NCBI GenBank assembly: GCA_001600695.1
Contig: BCKQ01000002.1
Location: 2,181,340 to 2,245,339, forward strand
From: Ascoidea asiatica
Taxonomy: Eukaryota > Ascomycota > Saccharomycetes > Ascoideales > Ascoideaceae
Length of the DNA: 64,000 nt
Direction: 5' to 3'
The notes under the pieces: model-generated
What the model was told of the DNA's origin: nothing
The model's database searches: none
The model's input: the letters and a program-made list of their open reading frames with translations, nothing else
In this document: piece after piece, positions 10,691 through 22,338 of the stretch
How the letters are laid out: every line of letters starts with the position of its first letter
Numbering within the stretch: position 1 is the stretch's first letter
Program-made: the position numbers and the translations under genes

Positions 10691-10728
<38 letters not shown>

Positions 10729-13700
10729 TCAAAAATTGATCAAAGATTAAATCCAAATTCACCTTTATTTAATTCAAAATATTGGGTAAAAAATTTTAAA
10801 AAATTTACTGATACTGATCCAGATTATTTTAAACCTTTAACTTTAGGTATTGCTTGGAAAAATTTAAAAGCTTTTGGTATTGCTTCTGATGCTGATTATC
10901 AATCTAATGTTGGTAATGTTTTTTTTAAAAAATTAAATAATTTAATTCATTATATACCTGGAATTTCTCCAAGAAAAAATTTTGAAATTTTAAAATCAAT
11001 GGATGGTATTGTTTATCCTGGTGAAATTTTAGCTGTTTTAGGTAGACCTGGTTCTGGTTGTAGTACATTTTTAAAATCAATTGCAGGTACTACTCATGGT
11101 TTTCAAATTGATAAAAATTCTTCAATTTGTTATGATGGTTTAACTCAAGAAGAAATTATTAATCATTTTAGAGGTGAAATTATTTATAATGCTGAAACTG
11201 AAATTCATTTTCCACATTTAACTGTATGGGAAACTTTAAATTGTGTTGCAAAAATGAGAACTCCAAAAAATAGAATTCCTGGTATAACAAGAGAAGCTTA
11301 TGCAAAACATATCACTGAAATTTTTTTAGCCATGTATGGCTTATCTCATATTAAAGATACAAAAGTTGGTGATGATTTTATCAGAGGTATATCTGGTGGT
11401 GAAAGAAAAAGATTAAGTATAACTGAAGCTTCAATTTGTGGTTCTCCATTTCAACTTTGGGATAATAGTACCAGAGGTTTAGATTCTGCAAATGCTGTGG
11501 AATTTACAAAATGTTTAAGAAGTCAAGCTGATATTCTCAATTATACAACTTTTGTTTCAATTTATCAATGTTCCGGAGAAGTTTTTGCAAATTATGATAA
11601 AGTTTGTTTACTTTATGAAGGTTATCAAATTTATTTTGGTTCAACTAAAAATGCTAAAAAATATTTTTTAGATATGGGTTATTTTTGTCCTCCAAGACAA
11701 ACAACTGCTGATTATTTAACTTCATTAACTAATCCAAACCAAAGAATTGTTATTAACGGTTCTGAAAATAAAGTTCCAAGAACTCCAAGTGAATTTGAAA
11801 CATATTGGAAAAATTCAAAAGAATATAAAAATCTTATAATTGAAGTTGATGAATATTTAAAAAATCATGAGAGTAATTCTGAAGCATCTATTCAATTTAA
11901 GGAAGGCCATTATTCTCAACAAGCTAAATATTTAAGAAAAAAATCTCCATACATAATTTCTTTTCAAATGCAAGTTCGTTATATTTTAACTAGAAATTTT
12001 CAAAGAATTAGAAATAATATGGGTTATACTATTACAACCATTTTTGCAAATTTTTTTATGGCTTTGATTTTAGGTTCACTTTTCTATGATTTACCTCATA
12101 CAACAACTTCATTTTATTATCGTGGTGCTGCTTTATTTATCGCCATTCTTTTCAATGCGTTTTCATCCGTTCTTGAAATTCTTGCTTTATATGAAGCAAG
12201 ACCAATTGTTGAAAAACATAAGAAGTATGCTTTATATCCCCCTTCTGCTGATGCTTTAGCTTCCATTATTTCCGAAATACCTACTAAGATTTTAAGTTCA
12301 ATTGGATTTAATATTCCATTTTATTTTATGGTACATCTTAGAAGAGAAGCTGGTAGTTTCTTTTTCTATGTCTTTGTTGGATTTTTAGCAACACTTGCTA
12401 TGTCACATATTTTTAGATGTATTGGTTCAACTACAAAAACTTTATATGAAGCAATGACTCCAGCAACCATGTTATTATTAGCCATTACCATTTATATGGG
12501 ATTTATTATTCCGACAAATTATATGCATGGTTGGTCAAGATGGATTAACTATATTGATCCCTTAGCTTATTCTTTTGAATCAATTATGGCAAATGAATTT
12601 CATAACTTAAACTTTACTTGCACTTCTAATGTTCCCTCTGGTGGAACATATGATACATTTTCTGCAGAAAATCATATATGCAATGTGGTGGGATCTAAGC
12701 TCGGCGAGGATTACGTTTATGGTGATGACTATCTTAGATTATCTTTTAAATATCATAATTTCCATAAATGGAGAAATGTTGGTATTCTTATCGGTTTTAT
12801 TGTTTTTTTTTTATTTCTTTATTTAGGTCTATGTGAATTTAATGAAGGTGCTAAACAAAAAGGTGAAATTCTTTTATTTCAACAAAAAACTTTAAGAAAA
12901 ATTAGAAATCAAAAAAAATTAATGGCTAATGATATTGAAGCTGTTAATGAAAAGGTGATTTATGACCAATCTGAGAACCTTGATGAACTTCAAATGAAAA
13001 TTCATTCTGGAAATAAAATTTTTCATTGGAAGAATGTTTGTTATGATATCACAATTAAAGGAAAAAACAAAAGGATTTTAAGAGATGTTTGTGGTTGGGT
13101 CAAGCCTGGAACTGTTACTGCGTTGATGGGTGCTTCTGGTGCTGGTAAAACTACACTATTGGATGTTCTTGCAAATAGAGTTACAATGGGGGTTATTACT
13201 GGGGATATGTTTGTTGATGGTCATTTAAGAGATACTTCATTTCAACGGTCCACTGGATATGTTCAACAACAAGATTTACATTTAACTACTTCAACAGTGA
13301 GAGAAGCTTTGCAATTTAGTGCATATCTTAGACAATCCTATAAGATATCGAAAGAAGAAAAAGATGAATATGTGGAAAGTGTGATCTCCATTTTAGAGAT
13401 GGAAAAATATGCTGATGCTGTTGTAGGTGTTACCGGTGAAGGACTTAATGTTGAGCAGCGTAAGAGGCTAACCATTGGGGTCGAGCTAGCAGCCAAACCT
13501 GACCTTTTATTGTTTTTAGATGAACCAACTTCTGGGTTGGATTCAGAAACTGCTTGGTCAATTTGTAAATTGATAAGAAAATTGGCTGATCAAGGTCAAG
13601 CTATATTGTGCACCATTCATCAACCTTCTGCGATTTTATTAGATGAATTTGATTGTATATTATTGTTAGAACCTGGTGGAAAGACTGTATATTTTGGTGA

Positions 13701-14991
13701 TTTAGGTGACAGATGTGAAACTTTAATACATTATTTCGAAAAGTATAGTACAATGAAATGCCCTCATGATGCTAATCCTGCTGAATGGATGCTTCGTGTT
13801 ATAGGAAGCGCACCTGGATCACACACAGATGTTGATTATCATGATATATGGACCCTGTCCAAAGAACATGAAATTGTGCTTAAAGAGTTGGAAACTATGG
13901 AAAGGGAATTAGTGAAAAAACCAATTTTGGATTCGAAGGATTTGAAAAAAGAATTTTCAGCTCCTTTTAGTTTTCAGCTATGGTTAGTTCTTAATAGAGT
14001 CTTTCAGCAATATTGGAGAACTCCTGCTTATATTTGGGCCAAAATTTTATTGATCATAGTCTCGGAATTATTTAATGGTTTTTCTTTTTACAAAGCCTCA
14101 AGAAGTGAACAAGGGCTACAAAATCAAATGTTTTCCATATTCATGTTCACTGTCATTTTTGTTACCATCAATTTTCAGATGTCTGAAAATTTTGTTCCTC
14201 AAAGGGAGTTATATGAAGCAAGAGAAAGATCATCTAAGACATTTGGATGGCGTGCATTTATTTGTGCACAAATTTTGGTTGAGATTCCTTGGAGTGTTCT
14301 TATTGGAACTTTAGCATATTTTTGCTGGTATTATCCAGTTGGATTATATCATAATGCAAGTTATACCGATTCAGTTACTCAAAGAGGTGCTTTAGTATGG
14401 CTTTACTCAATTGTATATTTTATATGGTCAATTGGATTTGGGCAGGTTTTTGTTGTTGCTTTAGATCGTAAAGAAACTGCAGGGGTAGTTACTACTTTTA
14501 TTTTTACCTTGTTCATTGCATTTTGTGGCGTTTTAGCTGGTTCAGATTTTATGCCAAGATTCTGGATTTGGTTGTATAGAGTATCCCCTTTAACTTATTT
14601 AATTCAGGGAATCATGGCAGCAAGTTTAGCTAATTCTCCAGTGACTTGCAGTTCAGCTGAAATGTTGACTTTCAATGTACCTCAAAATTATACTTGTGCA
14701 TCCTATATGAAAGATTATATGGAGCTTGCTGGGGGATATTTAGAAGATAGTGATTCCAAAGATGTTTGCAAGTTTTGTTCAATGGCTAATACAAATGTTT
14801 ATCTCGAGTCTGTTAATAGCAGGTATAGTGAAAGATGGAGAAATTTTGGAATATTTATTTGTTATATTTTTATCAATATTTTCTTCACAATTGCATTTTA
14901 TTGGTTAGTCAGAGTTCCCAAATCCAAGAACAGAGTTAAAAATGAAAAAAAATCTGTAGGTGAACAAGAAATTGATGGTGGAAAAATTTAA
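10354..14991 (+). CDS. full-size PDR (ABCG) multidrug transporter, Cdr1/Pdr5 type
   Basis: 1545 residues with NBD-TMD-NBD-TMD order, the size and order of fungal pleiotropic drug resistance pumps of the plasma membrane. NBD1 has the degenerate Walker A GRPGSGCST (about 230-238, Cys in place of Lys), the signature GISGGERKRL (about 345-354) and a Walker B region ending LWDNSTRGLDSANA, with Asn in place of the catalytic Glu. NBD2 has canonical Walker A GASGAGKTT (about 926-934), a degenerate signature LNVEQRKRL (about 1031) and LLLFLDEPTSGLDS. This asymmetry, one canonical and one deviant ATP site, is normal for Pdr5/Cdr1. Six-helix bundles lie at about 545-800 and 1220-1520, with a Cys-containing extracellular loop before the last helix. 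The N-terminal 130 residues are Asn/Asp-rich and unusually polar. Confidence 0.95.
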
Positions 14992-16113
14992 TAAGCAACC
15001 TTGTAAAGGTACATAAAAGCTGAAAATGAACAGTGTCCTAAATATTAACTGCAACTCAATAATTACATTCAAACTAAGACTTAAAATTTCTTTTTTTTTT
15101 TTGAATTCTTCCTTTAGAACTTAAAAATCTCTTTTCAGTCTTTGTTTATAGATTTCTCAAATTTTCTTCTCTGTGTAAATAAGTAAGGCTTATTTATTCA
15201 ATTAAATTTATTTCTTTCGATTTAATAAATTTATTCTTTGTTACAGTCCATGTTCATGTGTAAATTTTCTGATTAGATGCAACTCTTCAATTTTTTCTCC
15301 TGAATTAATACCATAACATCAATTTTGAAGTTTACTTAACAATTTGTTTTCCAGCTTCTCAAAAAAGCTTCTTGTTTCTTTTTTGCTGGACTTAGAATTT
15401 CAATCGCAAGAAAGCAGTTTACGAATGCTAACGTTTGTACCTGCATTTCAAGTTAGAGGAACTCGCCCGCCAGCCAATAATATTTTTGGAAATTTAGAAA
15501 CAAGCATTTTTAAAGCTTGGGCCGCAGACTCATTTATCATTATGCAGAACCTCCCCATTAGGAAATTTGATTCTATTTCTGGAACCACAAAGCCCTTTTT
15601 TATCGAACTTTACGAGAACGTAAAAAATACCGTCATTACGGTTTATAAGAGTTGCTTATTCTGAATTTCTATTACTTTTTTTGAACATGAATATTTGTCA
15701 TTAAAAACAATCGAAAAAAATGATACAAGAATATCAATGTGAGATTTTAGGTATTAGAATGAAATAGGTAACTATGAGGCATTTATATATCTCCAGCCTT
15801 CTTTTGTTTACTTTTACATACTTAGAATTTTGGACTCTAATTCGTAAACTAGTAAAACAATAGTAATTGATTACTTATCATAAAGTTGTCTACATTATTT
15901 ATTTATTTTCATTTTTCTTACTTTTTGTATAAAATAGACAGAATTCATCCTTTTGAAAGAAAAGAGTATTTAATTCAAGTACTCTAATCTTTTCTTTTTC
16001 TTTTTTTATTTTGTTAGTTAGTTTAACTTAAATTTAAGAATTGTATTTAGTTACACGTTTTTTTATTCACAAAGATAATTCAAAGGAAACGATCAACAAG
16101 AATAATAGTAATA
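14992..16113 (+). promoter_or_regulatory. intergenic region upstream of small repeat protein copy 2; first copy of a duplicated block
   Basis: 3' end of the ABC gene, then from about 15380 a block that matches 21780-23064 by eye, including GCCAATAATAT, TTTTTAAA and GAACTTTACGAGAA-type stretches in the same order. A TATA-like TGTATAAAA near 15927 precedes the start codon at 16114 and has a counterpart at about 22860. The open frame at 15344-15664 lies inside this block, is not kept open in the second copy, and is not called a gene. Confidence 0.6.
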
Positions 16114-16332
16114 ATGGAAACCCCAGCTGTTACAACTACTGAGCCTGTTGCAAAAGAAGGGTCTTCAGATATAATAAAGAAATACGCTAATAAAGAAAAT
16201 ATGGAAAAAGCCAAGAAATATGCCACTAAAGAAAATATAAATAAAGGCAAAAAATATTTTAAAAAATTCAAGAAAATTATGAAAAAAATGAGTGGAGACA
16301 ATAATGGTGGCGGTGAAAGTGATAGTGACTAA
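16114..16332 (+). CDS. small Lys-rich repeat protein, copy 2
   Basis: 72 residues starting METPAV. After a short Thr/Val-rich head come two 12-residue units, KYANKENMEKAK and KYATKENINKGK, a third divergent unit KYFKKFKKIM, and an acidic Gly/Ser/Asp tail ending ESDSD. It is clearly related to the gene at 8410 in the repeat part, but its head and tail differ. Its head, tail and flanks instead match the dead copy at 23065. No membrane segment or signal peptide is seen. Function is unknown; the repeated charged units may form an amphipathic, membrane- or nucleic-acid-binding helix (inference). Confidence 0.75.
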   Translation: METPAVTTTEPVAKEGSSDIIKKYANKENMEKAKKYATKENINKGKKYFKKFKKIMKKMSGDNNGGGESDSD

Positions 16333-16803
16333 TTACTCTTCAGCAAATTGGGATGCACTAAAGCTTTATTAAATGGCCCCAGAATAGTCCAATCGAAACA
16401 TTACAGGGTTATATAATATTTTTATAAGCATTATTTTTCTTATTTTGTTCATTAGCCATATTGTAAGAATATATTGAATACTAAATTACTTTTGTAGAGT
16501 TTTTACTTTTCGAATTTCACTATCAAAATAGTGGTCCTCATTAAATAAACTATTTTGAAAGCCAAATATGTTTCAACAATATTGGTAACAAGATTTTGGT
16601 TCATGATATTTAATGTTTTACGTTTTAAATTAAGCATCAAGGCCTTCATCACGGTAATGAATATAGAATATCTAATATATTATATAAATCATTAGCGTAA
16701 TCATTTGAATTTTTGCTTCTTTCAAGTGAATTATATTTTATATGCTTTTCTATTTTCAATAAATGCTCCTCATTCTTATAGAGACTAAGGTTTTGTGGAC
16801 ATC
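16333..16803. other. 3' flank of copy 2, part of the duplicated block
   Basis: AT-rich sequence that still matches the 3' flank of the dead copy at 23245-23640, for example CAGCAAAT, ATGCACTAAA, AATGGCCC and TCCAATCG in the same order. No gene is seen. Confidence 0.6.
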
Positions 16804-17045
16804 ATGAATTTCATTCCAGAGCAACTCGTCAAACTAATCCTCAATATATTCATGATGACTCAAAGTGTCTTCAGAAATACTTATTATTATCCCAATTTTC
16901 TTCAATCTCCATCTCAAATTGTGCTTTAGTGAATCTTTTCAAAACAATCATTTTTTTCAATGAAAAATTGTATCCCCTTTCAAGTCAAATTTGTGAAGAA
17001 TCAACTAGTTCCCAAAGAAGAATATGTTTAAGAAACAATTTTTAA
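16804..17045 (+). pseudogene. remnant of an F-box-like gene
   Basis: An ATG at 16804 opens a short frame beginning MNFIPEQLVKLILNIF, which resembles the start of a fungal F-box (Ile/Leu-Pro then a helix). This frame stops at 16929. A second frame across the same DNA continues with a segment around KCLQKYLLLSQFSS, which would complete such a domain, and stops at about 17045. The pattern suggests a frameshifted remnant. Sequence to about 17390 contains further short open pieces without a clear domain. The call rests on a weak motif match. Confidence 0.35.
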
Positions 17046-17678
17046 TAAAAAAATATTTAAGGAATAGAATAATCTTTTAGTTGAGAGTGGAATTAGCCAT
17101 TAATCACAGTCTTAACAATATAAAGAACTTTTAGATGATTATTAGGGCCTTGTTTTACAATTCCAAAATGTGCAAAAAATGAAAAGGCTTCTATTAAAAG
17201 CTGCCATATTTGCTGTTTTTGCTTTTAAATTGATTTGGGAAATATTCAAAATCTTATTGAATGTATTATAGGTGATTTAAATAACAATGTTATTAAAAAT
17301 AATCCATACATTGAGAAGATGTTATATGATAAAGAAGAAAAGGTATTATTTTCATGTAGAATTTGACTATCAGACAACCATGATTATATGATTATATAAT
17401 TCCATGTTTTAATCATTAATATCAATTGATACTTTTAATAAATTATGAGAATTTCAAATTTCTAATCCATATTGTATAAATTGAAAAAGCCCTAAAAGTA
17501 ATCAGACAGTATGATCCGTGATCCTAAATTCAAGCACTCCTTGGCAATTGAAGTAAGGGTCCTGCATATGATCATAGCTGCCACTACGACGCATACATTT
17601 GAAGCTAAAAATAATGAAGCTCATATTTATCTATGGATTAAATTATATGATTTTTGCTTAACTATTTTCTTTTTTCAG
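17046..17678. other. gene-free stretch with decayed coding-like pieces
   Basis: Short interrupted frames on the + strand (for example around 17225-17370), possibly the decayed 3' part of the F-box-like remnant. I see nothing else before the stop codon of the minus-strand gene at 17679. Confidence 0.4.
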
Positions 17679-20600
17679 TTATAGTCTTGGATGCTTAATC
17701 AATTTTTCAAGATTATTTTTACCCCCTTGAAAGATTTGAATAAAGCTGGCTAATGATTTCTCTCCAATTATATATTTGAAAAATAAATTTTTAAAGTCAA
17801 AAATTTCTTTACTTGAAAAATAATCCATGATTTCATCACAATTGGTTTTATAAGAATTTAACAAAAAAATAATTTGTTCAACATTTTCTAGCTTTGTTTT
17901 CAAATCTTCATGAAAAGATGTGTTAAAATCATAAACAACAAAAAAAGGAGTTGTGATATCTTTAACTACATCTTCACTGCTGGAAATAATATGACTAACT
18001 TCATCACCTAAAAAATTATTCAAATAATCTTTACATATATCCAATAAATCACTATCATCCAAATTTTTACCTTTTGAAACGAACAATCCAATAAATCTAC
18101 TGAAAATCAAATTATCAAAATTGAATGAATTATAATATAATCTAATAAGTCTTTGTCTAAGCTGAATTAACTTATAAGTTTTATTTAAACTATAAGAATC
18201 CACAGATGCTAAACTAATGGAGTTAGTAATATGATTTTCTTCAAAATTTGAATGATATATGGAATTTACTTTTTGAATTAGTTTAAACCTTTCAATATTT
18301 TTTATATTTTTGAATTTTGTTTCAATCCCAAAATATTGATAATAATCTTTTCCAAATTTCTCACTTTCTTTCAAATAATTTGAGATACTCTTATAGAGGC
18401 AAATACTACTGGTCATAAATAATCGATATATATATCGTCCCAAATCCACTCTATCCTTTATTTCCGACAAAAAACTGTGGTTAAAATTGGTTACTTTAGT
18501 AAATGGGTGATCTAAATTGGTATCAAGATCTATCAATAGTGGTATAGGTTTGGATCCATTACGGCTGAAAACAGCTTTATGATTTTCTGAAAAAAATAAA
18601 CAAGTATACCAAAAAAATTCTTCTTTCAACCCACCCGTAACACTAAAGTAATAATAATAACATTTATTTACCCTAAATACTCCTGTTGCAAGAGACAAAG
18701 TATCTGAGCATAGATTGTCACTATTTTTGAAACAAAAATCGCCATTTTCATGTAGTAATACGCTTTCAATCTTTGTAAGGTCTCTGGTCATTCTTAATTC
18801 ACTATTATTTTCTTCTGAAATAATAATTGTTTTTCCAAATAGTAGTACAAAGATATTTTTGTTATTCGCATCCTTTGAGGGAAAAAAAAAATAATTATAG
18901 TACTTTGATCTTTCTAATTTATCAATTTCATAAATATCATTATCAATTAAACTAATGATGGCAGTAGTAATTTCACCTTTTCCAGTTTTAATAAGTTCTT
19001 TCAATTCTTCAGTTAATTTTGTCACTGAATAAGAATTTTTCATATATTCCTTCGTCAATTTAGTTGACTCTATTAGTTCTTTCTTCTCGAATTTCATTGA
19101 ATCCAAATGCAAATCTGGAAAATTAAAGGATGTTGTCTTATTTGCGATTCGTTTGGAAGAACTTAGCCTTATTTTTAGGCGAGTCAATGATTTACTTGCT
19201 TTATTAATATCCAATTTCGAAGCATTTTTATATAATCTTAGTATTAATCTTATGAAGCAATCTTTCTGAATTTCAAAAGATTTAGAATCTTGAAAAAGAT
19301 TAGCAGTTTTGGTTTGAATTATTGGAAAAAAATTATTTTTAAAAGATAGTTTTTTAAAACTACCCTTTTTGAATTCAGCTGTTAAATCATCAGCAATTGT
19401 GACTATTGCTTTTAAAATATCAAGATCCGAGTTAAATTCATGAACATTATCTAGATTGAATAGTAATGATGAGTTTATATTAAGGGTATTCTTAAACCTG
19501 TTTATATTGACACCCTTTGCAAGTAAATGATTTTTTAACTTAGCTTGATATTCAGAAGTCTCCATATCAATTATTATGTTATCAAAAGCCTTTAACGTAA
19601 CGGAAACAGTTTCTTCAGTTATTCGATCTTCTAAAACAACATTTAAAGTTTTAAACAAAATTGGACTGTCCACAATATCAATGGTTTGAAAATTTTCATC
19701 CCATTTAGTTTTCATTATAAAATGATTGAAGATTAATAAATGTTGACGTTTGAAACAATTTGTTATTGTATTGATTATTGTAAAACATTCAGGAAATATT
19801 TCAGAGTTGATTAATGATTGAATAAAAGGATGTTGATCAAAATTTGATATTACTGTACTTAAAAAATCTTTTTCAATTGGTATAGGTTGAAAGCGTTTAT
19901 TATGAAAATCATCAGAGTTCAAACGATCAATTTCTTGATAAAAATCATCTGCTTTGTGATTTAAAAATTTTTTTAAAAAAGAAGCAATTTCAGAAATATC
20001 TGTATAAGGGTATTCATCATTATAGGTTGTTAAGTGATATATACCACTAATAAATATTCTTTCAACGGAAACTAAAATTTTATGAGATTTTATTTCTTCA
20101 TAAATTTTATTGAAGAATGATTCGCATTTCAAAAGATTGTTATCGATGTCTCTGCTGAAAAATTGTTTAGGTGTTTTACCATTTAAAAATTTAACAAACA
20201 ATCCTTCTAAGGTTTTAGTTGTTGCCTTAGTATCTTTATTATAAAAGAAGTTTTTAAGGCCATTTGCACAAGAGTCGAGAACACCATATAAATCTTCAAA
20301 TTGTTCACCATATTTTAACTTCCTATGAAGTTGATCATCTTTGATTTTTACACTAGTACCGGTATCAGTACAATTATCAAAATCATTGAATTGCAAAGTG
20401 AAGTCCATCATATCATCAACAAAATTTAAGATAACAGACAAAAAATAATAGCAACGATAATGAAATTTTGCAATCATCAGGCTATCTAAATACAGCACCC
20501 CAGAGTATATATGAATATTAGATAAACAACTTGATAAAGGGAAGCCTGATATTGAGGTAAATCCATAAGTCTCAGAGAAGGAATATTTTTTTCCATTTTC

Positions 20601-20825
20601 ATCAATAAAAAAATGATGTGGAATTTCTACAGGGAGTTTATTATTATTGATACCAAATTTCAAATATTGTTTTGCATCAATCTGAATTGTTGGAAAACAT
20701 TTTCGATCCTCTTCTGTGGAAATTCTGCTAGGATCATCTTCATCACCATGAGGAAATTCAATTTGTTCAACAAAATTGTCTGAGTCATCATCACCAAGGG
20801 AGGAGTCCGAATTCAATATGTTCAT
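17679..20825 (-). CDS. large orphan protein of unknown function
   Basis: 1048 residues from the ATG at 20825; the frame is open to about 20909, but only a TTG is available there and the extra residues look like translated leader. I recognise no domain. The protein opens with an acidic Asp/Ser segment (residues 1-35) and is then mixed Phe/Lys/Ile/Asp-rich sequence, mostly helical in appearance, without convincing membrane spans. Unlike nearly every other long gene here it lacks Asn runs and low-complexity tracts, and its codon use is slightly less extreme. It is intact across more than 3 kb in a region otherwise full of broken genes, which implies selection or recent arrival. No signal peptide is seen. 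Confidence 0.85.
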   Translation of the reverse strand: MNILNSDSSLGDDDSDNFVEQIEFPHGDEDDPSRISTEEDRKCFPTIQIDAKQYLKFGINNNKLPVEIPHHFFIDENGKKYSFSETYGFTSISGFPLSSCLSNIHIYSGVLYLDSLMIAKFHYRCYYFLSVILNFVDDMMDFTLQFNDFDNCTDTGTSVKIKDDQLHRKLKYGEQFEDLYGVLDSCANGLKNFFYNKDTKATTKTLEGLFVKFLNGKTPKQFFSRDIDNNLLKCESFFNKIYEEIKSHKILVSVERIFISGIYHLTTYNDEYPYTDISEIASFLKKFLNHKADDFYQEIDRLNSDDFHNKRFQPIPIEKDFLSTVISNFDQHPFIQSLINSEIFPECFTIINTITNCFKRQHLLIFNHFIMKTKWDENFQTIDIVDSPILFKTLNVVLEDRITEETVSVTLKAFDNIIIDMETSEYQAKLKNHLLAKGVNINRFKNTLNINSSLLFNLDNVHEFNSDLDILKAIVTIADDLTAEFKKGSFKKLSFKNNFFPIIQTKTANLFQDSKSFEIQKDCFIRLILRLYKNASKLDINKASKSLTRLKIRLSSSKRIANKTTSFNFPDLHLDSMKFEKKELIESTKLTKEYMKNSYSVTKLTEELKELIKTGKGEITTAIISLIDNDIYEIDKLERSKYYNYFFFPSKDANNKNIFVLLFGKTIIISEENNSELRMTRDLTKIESVLLHENGDFCFKNSDNLCSDTLSLATGVFRVNKCYYYYFSVTGGLKEEFFWYTCLFFSENHKAVFSRNGSKPIPLLIDLDTNLDHPFTKVTNFNHSFLSEIKDRVDLGRYIYRLFMTSSICLYKSISNYLKESEKFGKDYYQYFGIETKFKNIKNIERFKLIQKVNSIYHSNFEENHITNSISLASVDSYSLNKTYKLIQLRQRLIRLYYNSFNFDNLIFSRFIGLFVSKGKNLDDSDLLDICKDYLNNFLGDEVSHIISSSEDVVKDITTPFFVVYDFNTSFHEDLKTKLENVEQIIFLLNSYKTNCDEIMDYFSSKEIFDFKNLFFKYIIGEKSLASFIQIFQGGKNNLEKLIKHPRL

Positions 20826-21957
20826 TGCAAATCTGAATATTAAGAATAATTTTTTTTTTTTCGTTTTATAAAAAAAGAGTAATTTGAAATTTATTTTAAA
20901 AATATACAAAAAAACAAAAGGGGCACCTGGAGGATGAAATTGGGATTATATCAATGATAATATCCCTCAAGTTCCACTTAACAGGACATTGTTAACAAGT
21001 AGTTAGAATACAATACTATGATACCATAGTGTAGTCTTTCTTAGACATCTTAGATACTAGACTCCAAAACAATTGCATATTTAAATCAATCCCATAACTA
21101 AAATAGTTGAATTGAATACACCTATTTCCTCATATCTATAATTATCATTTCACCGGTAAACGATAAACAATAAGCAGTATATGAACCGTTACCCGTCCTC
21201 AGTTTTACTACTGATCAAAAATTGAAGCTTAAACGTTAACTATTTACCGGTGACTAGAGTCAAGTGGTATCAATTCTGTATTTCAAGACTGTATGTAGTA
21301 ATACACTTTGAAGTTTAGCATAGTTTATTTACTTTCATTTCGAAAGAAGATTATCTTAAAACTTCACTAAAAGGTCGAGACTCAGTTAAATTAAAATTAT
21401 CCACATGGGTAAGATTTACTATATTTAAAAATTCAACAAAGCATATCAGTTTTCTAAAATGGTTTTAAGTAAAATTTAAATTTTCTTGCTATCTTTAAAT
21501 AATTTTATCTTTTTGAACAATATTCACTTCTGAGTTTCCTAGGAAAAACTTTTACCTGTTCATAAATTAGCATCATCACCTTCAACATATGTACTATTAC
21601 CTTCTGTAATTTCAAGAATTGCAAAAGGATTTGCTTCAACATCTTTTTTAGGGTCTTCGTTATCATCTTCGTTATTATCAGGTTCTAGACAATCCACTGG
21701 AAAATAGCGAGTAGGCCTTTGTATAAAATTTTTATCATGTTTCAAATTTTGTTGCTGTAATTAATAAATGCCCTTAATTTCTGTTGAACTTGGATTAAAT
21801 CGCTGAAAAACAATTTACAATTGTTAACTTTTGTATCTGGATTTCAAACTAATTAGTGGTCTTCCTGCCAATAATATTAGGAAAACTAGAAAAACAAGGA
21901 TTTTTAAACCTGAAAGTGCAGGCCCAAGTTTATAAGTAATCAAAAAGTTTCCTGATT
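20826..21957. other. intergenic region upstream of the orphan gene; second duplicated block begins
   Basis: AT-rich promoter side of the orphan gene, with a 10-bp inverted repeat at 21151/21243. An acidic open stretch on the minus strand at about 21560-21745 has no ATG and may be a gene fragment. From about 21780 the sequence matches the block at 15380 onward. Confidence 0.45.
21151..21252. repeat. perfect 10-bp inverted repeat with 82-bp loop
   Basis: CACCGGTAAA at 21151-21160 is matched by TTTACCGGTG at 21243-21252. Flanking direct repeats are not evident, so I cannot call it a transposon end; a pair of binding sites is equally possible. Confidence 0.6.
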
Positions 21958-22330
21958 AGTGGGCCCTCTATAGGGTTTGCCTAAAGATCAGAGACATCTT
22001 TTTTCACGGTTCATACACTCGGTGAAACCACTCAAAAGGTGTTTTTTTCGGCCACCCAAAACCACTAAAATATGATCCTAAGAAGTCCACAAAACCACTG
22101 GTTTATAGTCCTAAAGACACTGAAATTACAAAATTACTGTGAAGTAAAAATTGAAAAATCTATATTAGAAGTGATGTTCGCTTTTAAAAATTTCCTATCC
22201 CATACTAATTTGTCAACAAGTTAAAAAAACAAACCACTGCTGATTTGCCACGGAGGTTTTAGTCTGTTATCCACAAAAATTGGCATCCACTGTGTTTCAG
22301 GGTCTGTGGCCGTTCAGTATACAACCACTC
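21958..22330. mobile_element. 373-bp insertion with 8-bp target duplication; non-autonomous element candidate
   Basis: The sequence between two copies of TCCTGATT (21950-21957 and 22331-22338) is absent from the matching place in the first duplicated block (about 15549-15562), where only one related target is present. The insert starts AGTGGG and ends CCACTC, a 5-bp terminal inversion (AGTGG/CCACT). It contains five same-orientation AACCACT words at 22026, 22060, 22093, 22232 and 22323. It carries no open frame of note. An 8-bp target duplication with subterminal repeats is typical of hAT-like DNA elements; the family is inference. Confidence 0.55.
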
Positions 22331-22338
22331 TCCTGATT

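Noticed and set aside
15344-15664. 106-codon frame upstream of small repeat protein copy 2
   Set aside because: Lies in a duplicated non-coding block; the second copy does not keep the frame open, and no ATG begins it convincingly.
20826-20909. Upstream extension of the orphan gene by 28 codons
   Set aside because: Only a TTG is available; the extra residues are a Lys/Phe-rich translation of AT-rich leader.
21560-21745. Acidic 61-codon stretch on the minus strand
   Set aside because: The composition looks protein-like (EDDNEDPKKD), but there is no ATG, and an in-frame stop lies just upstream. An AG acceptor-like site precedes it, yet I found no matching donor or branch point, so an exon could not be supported.
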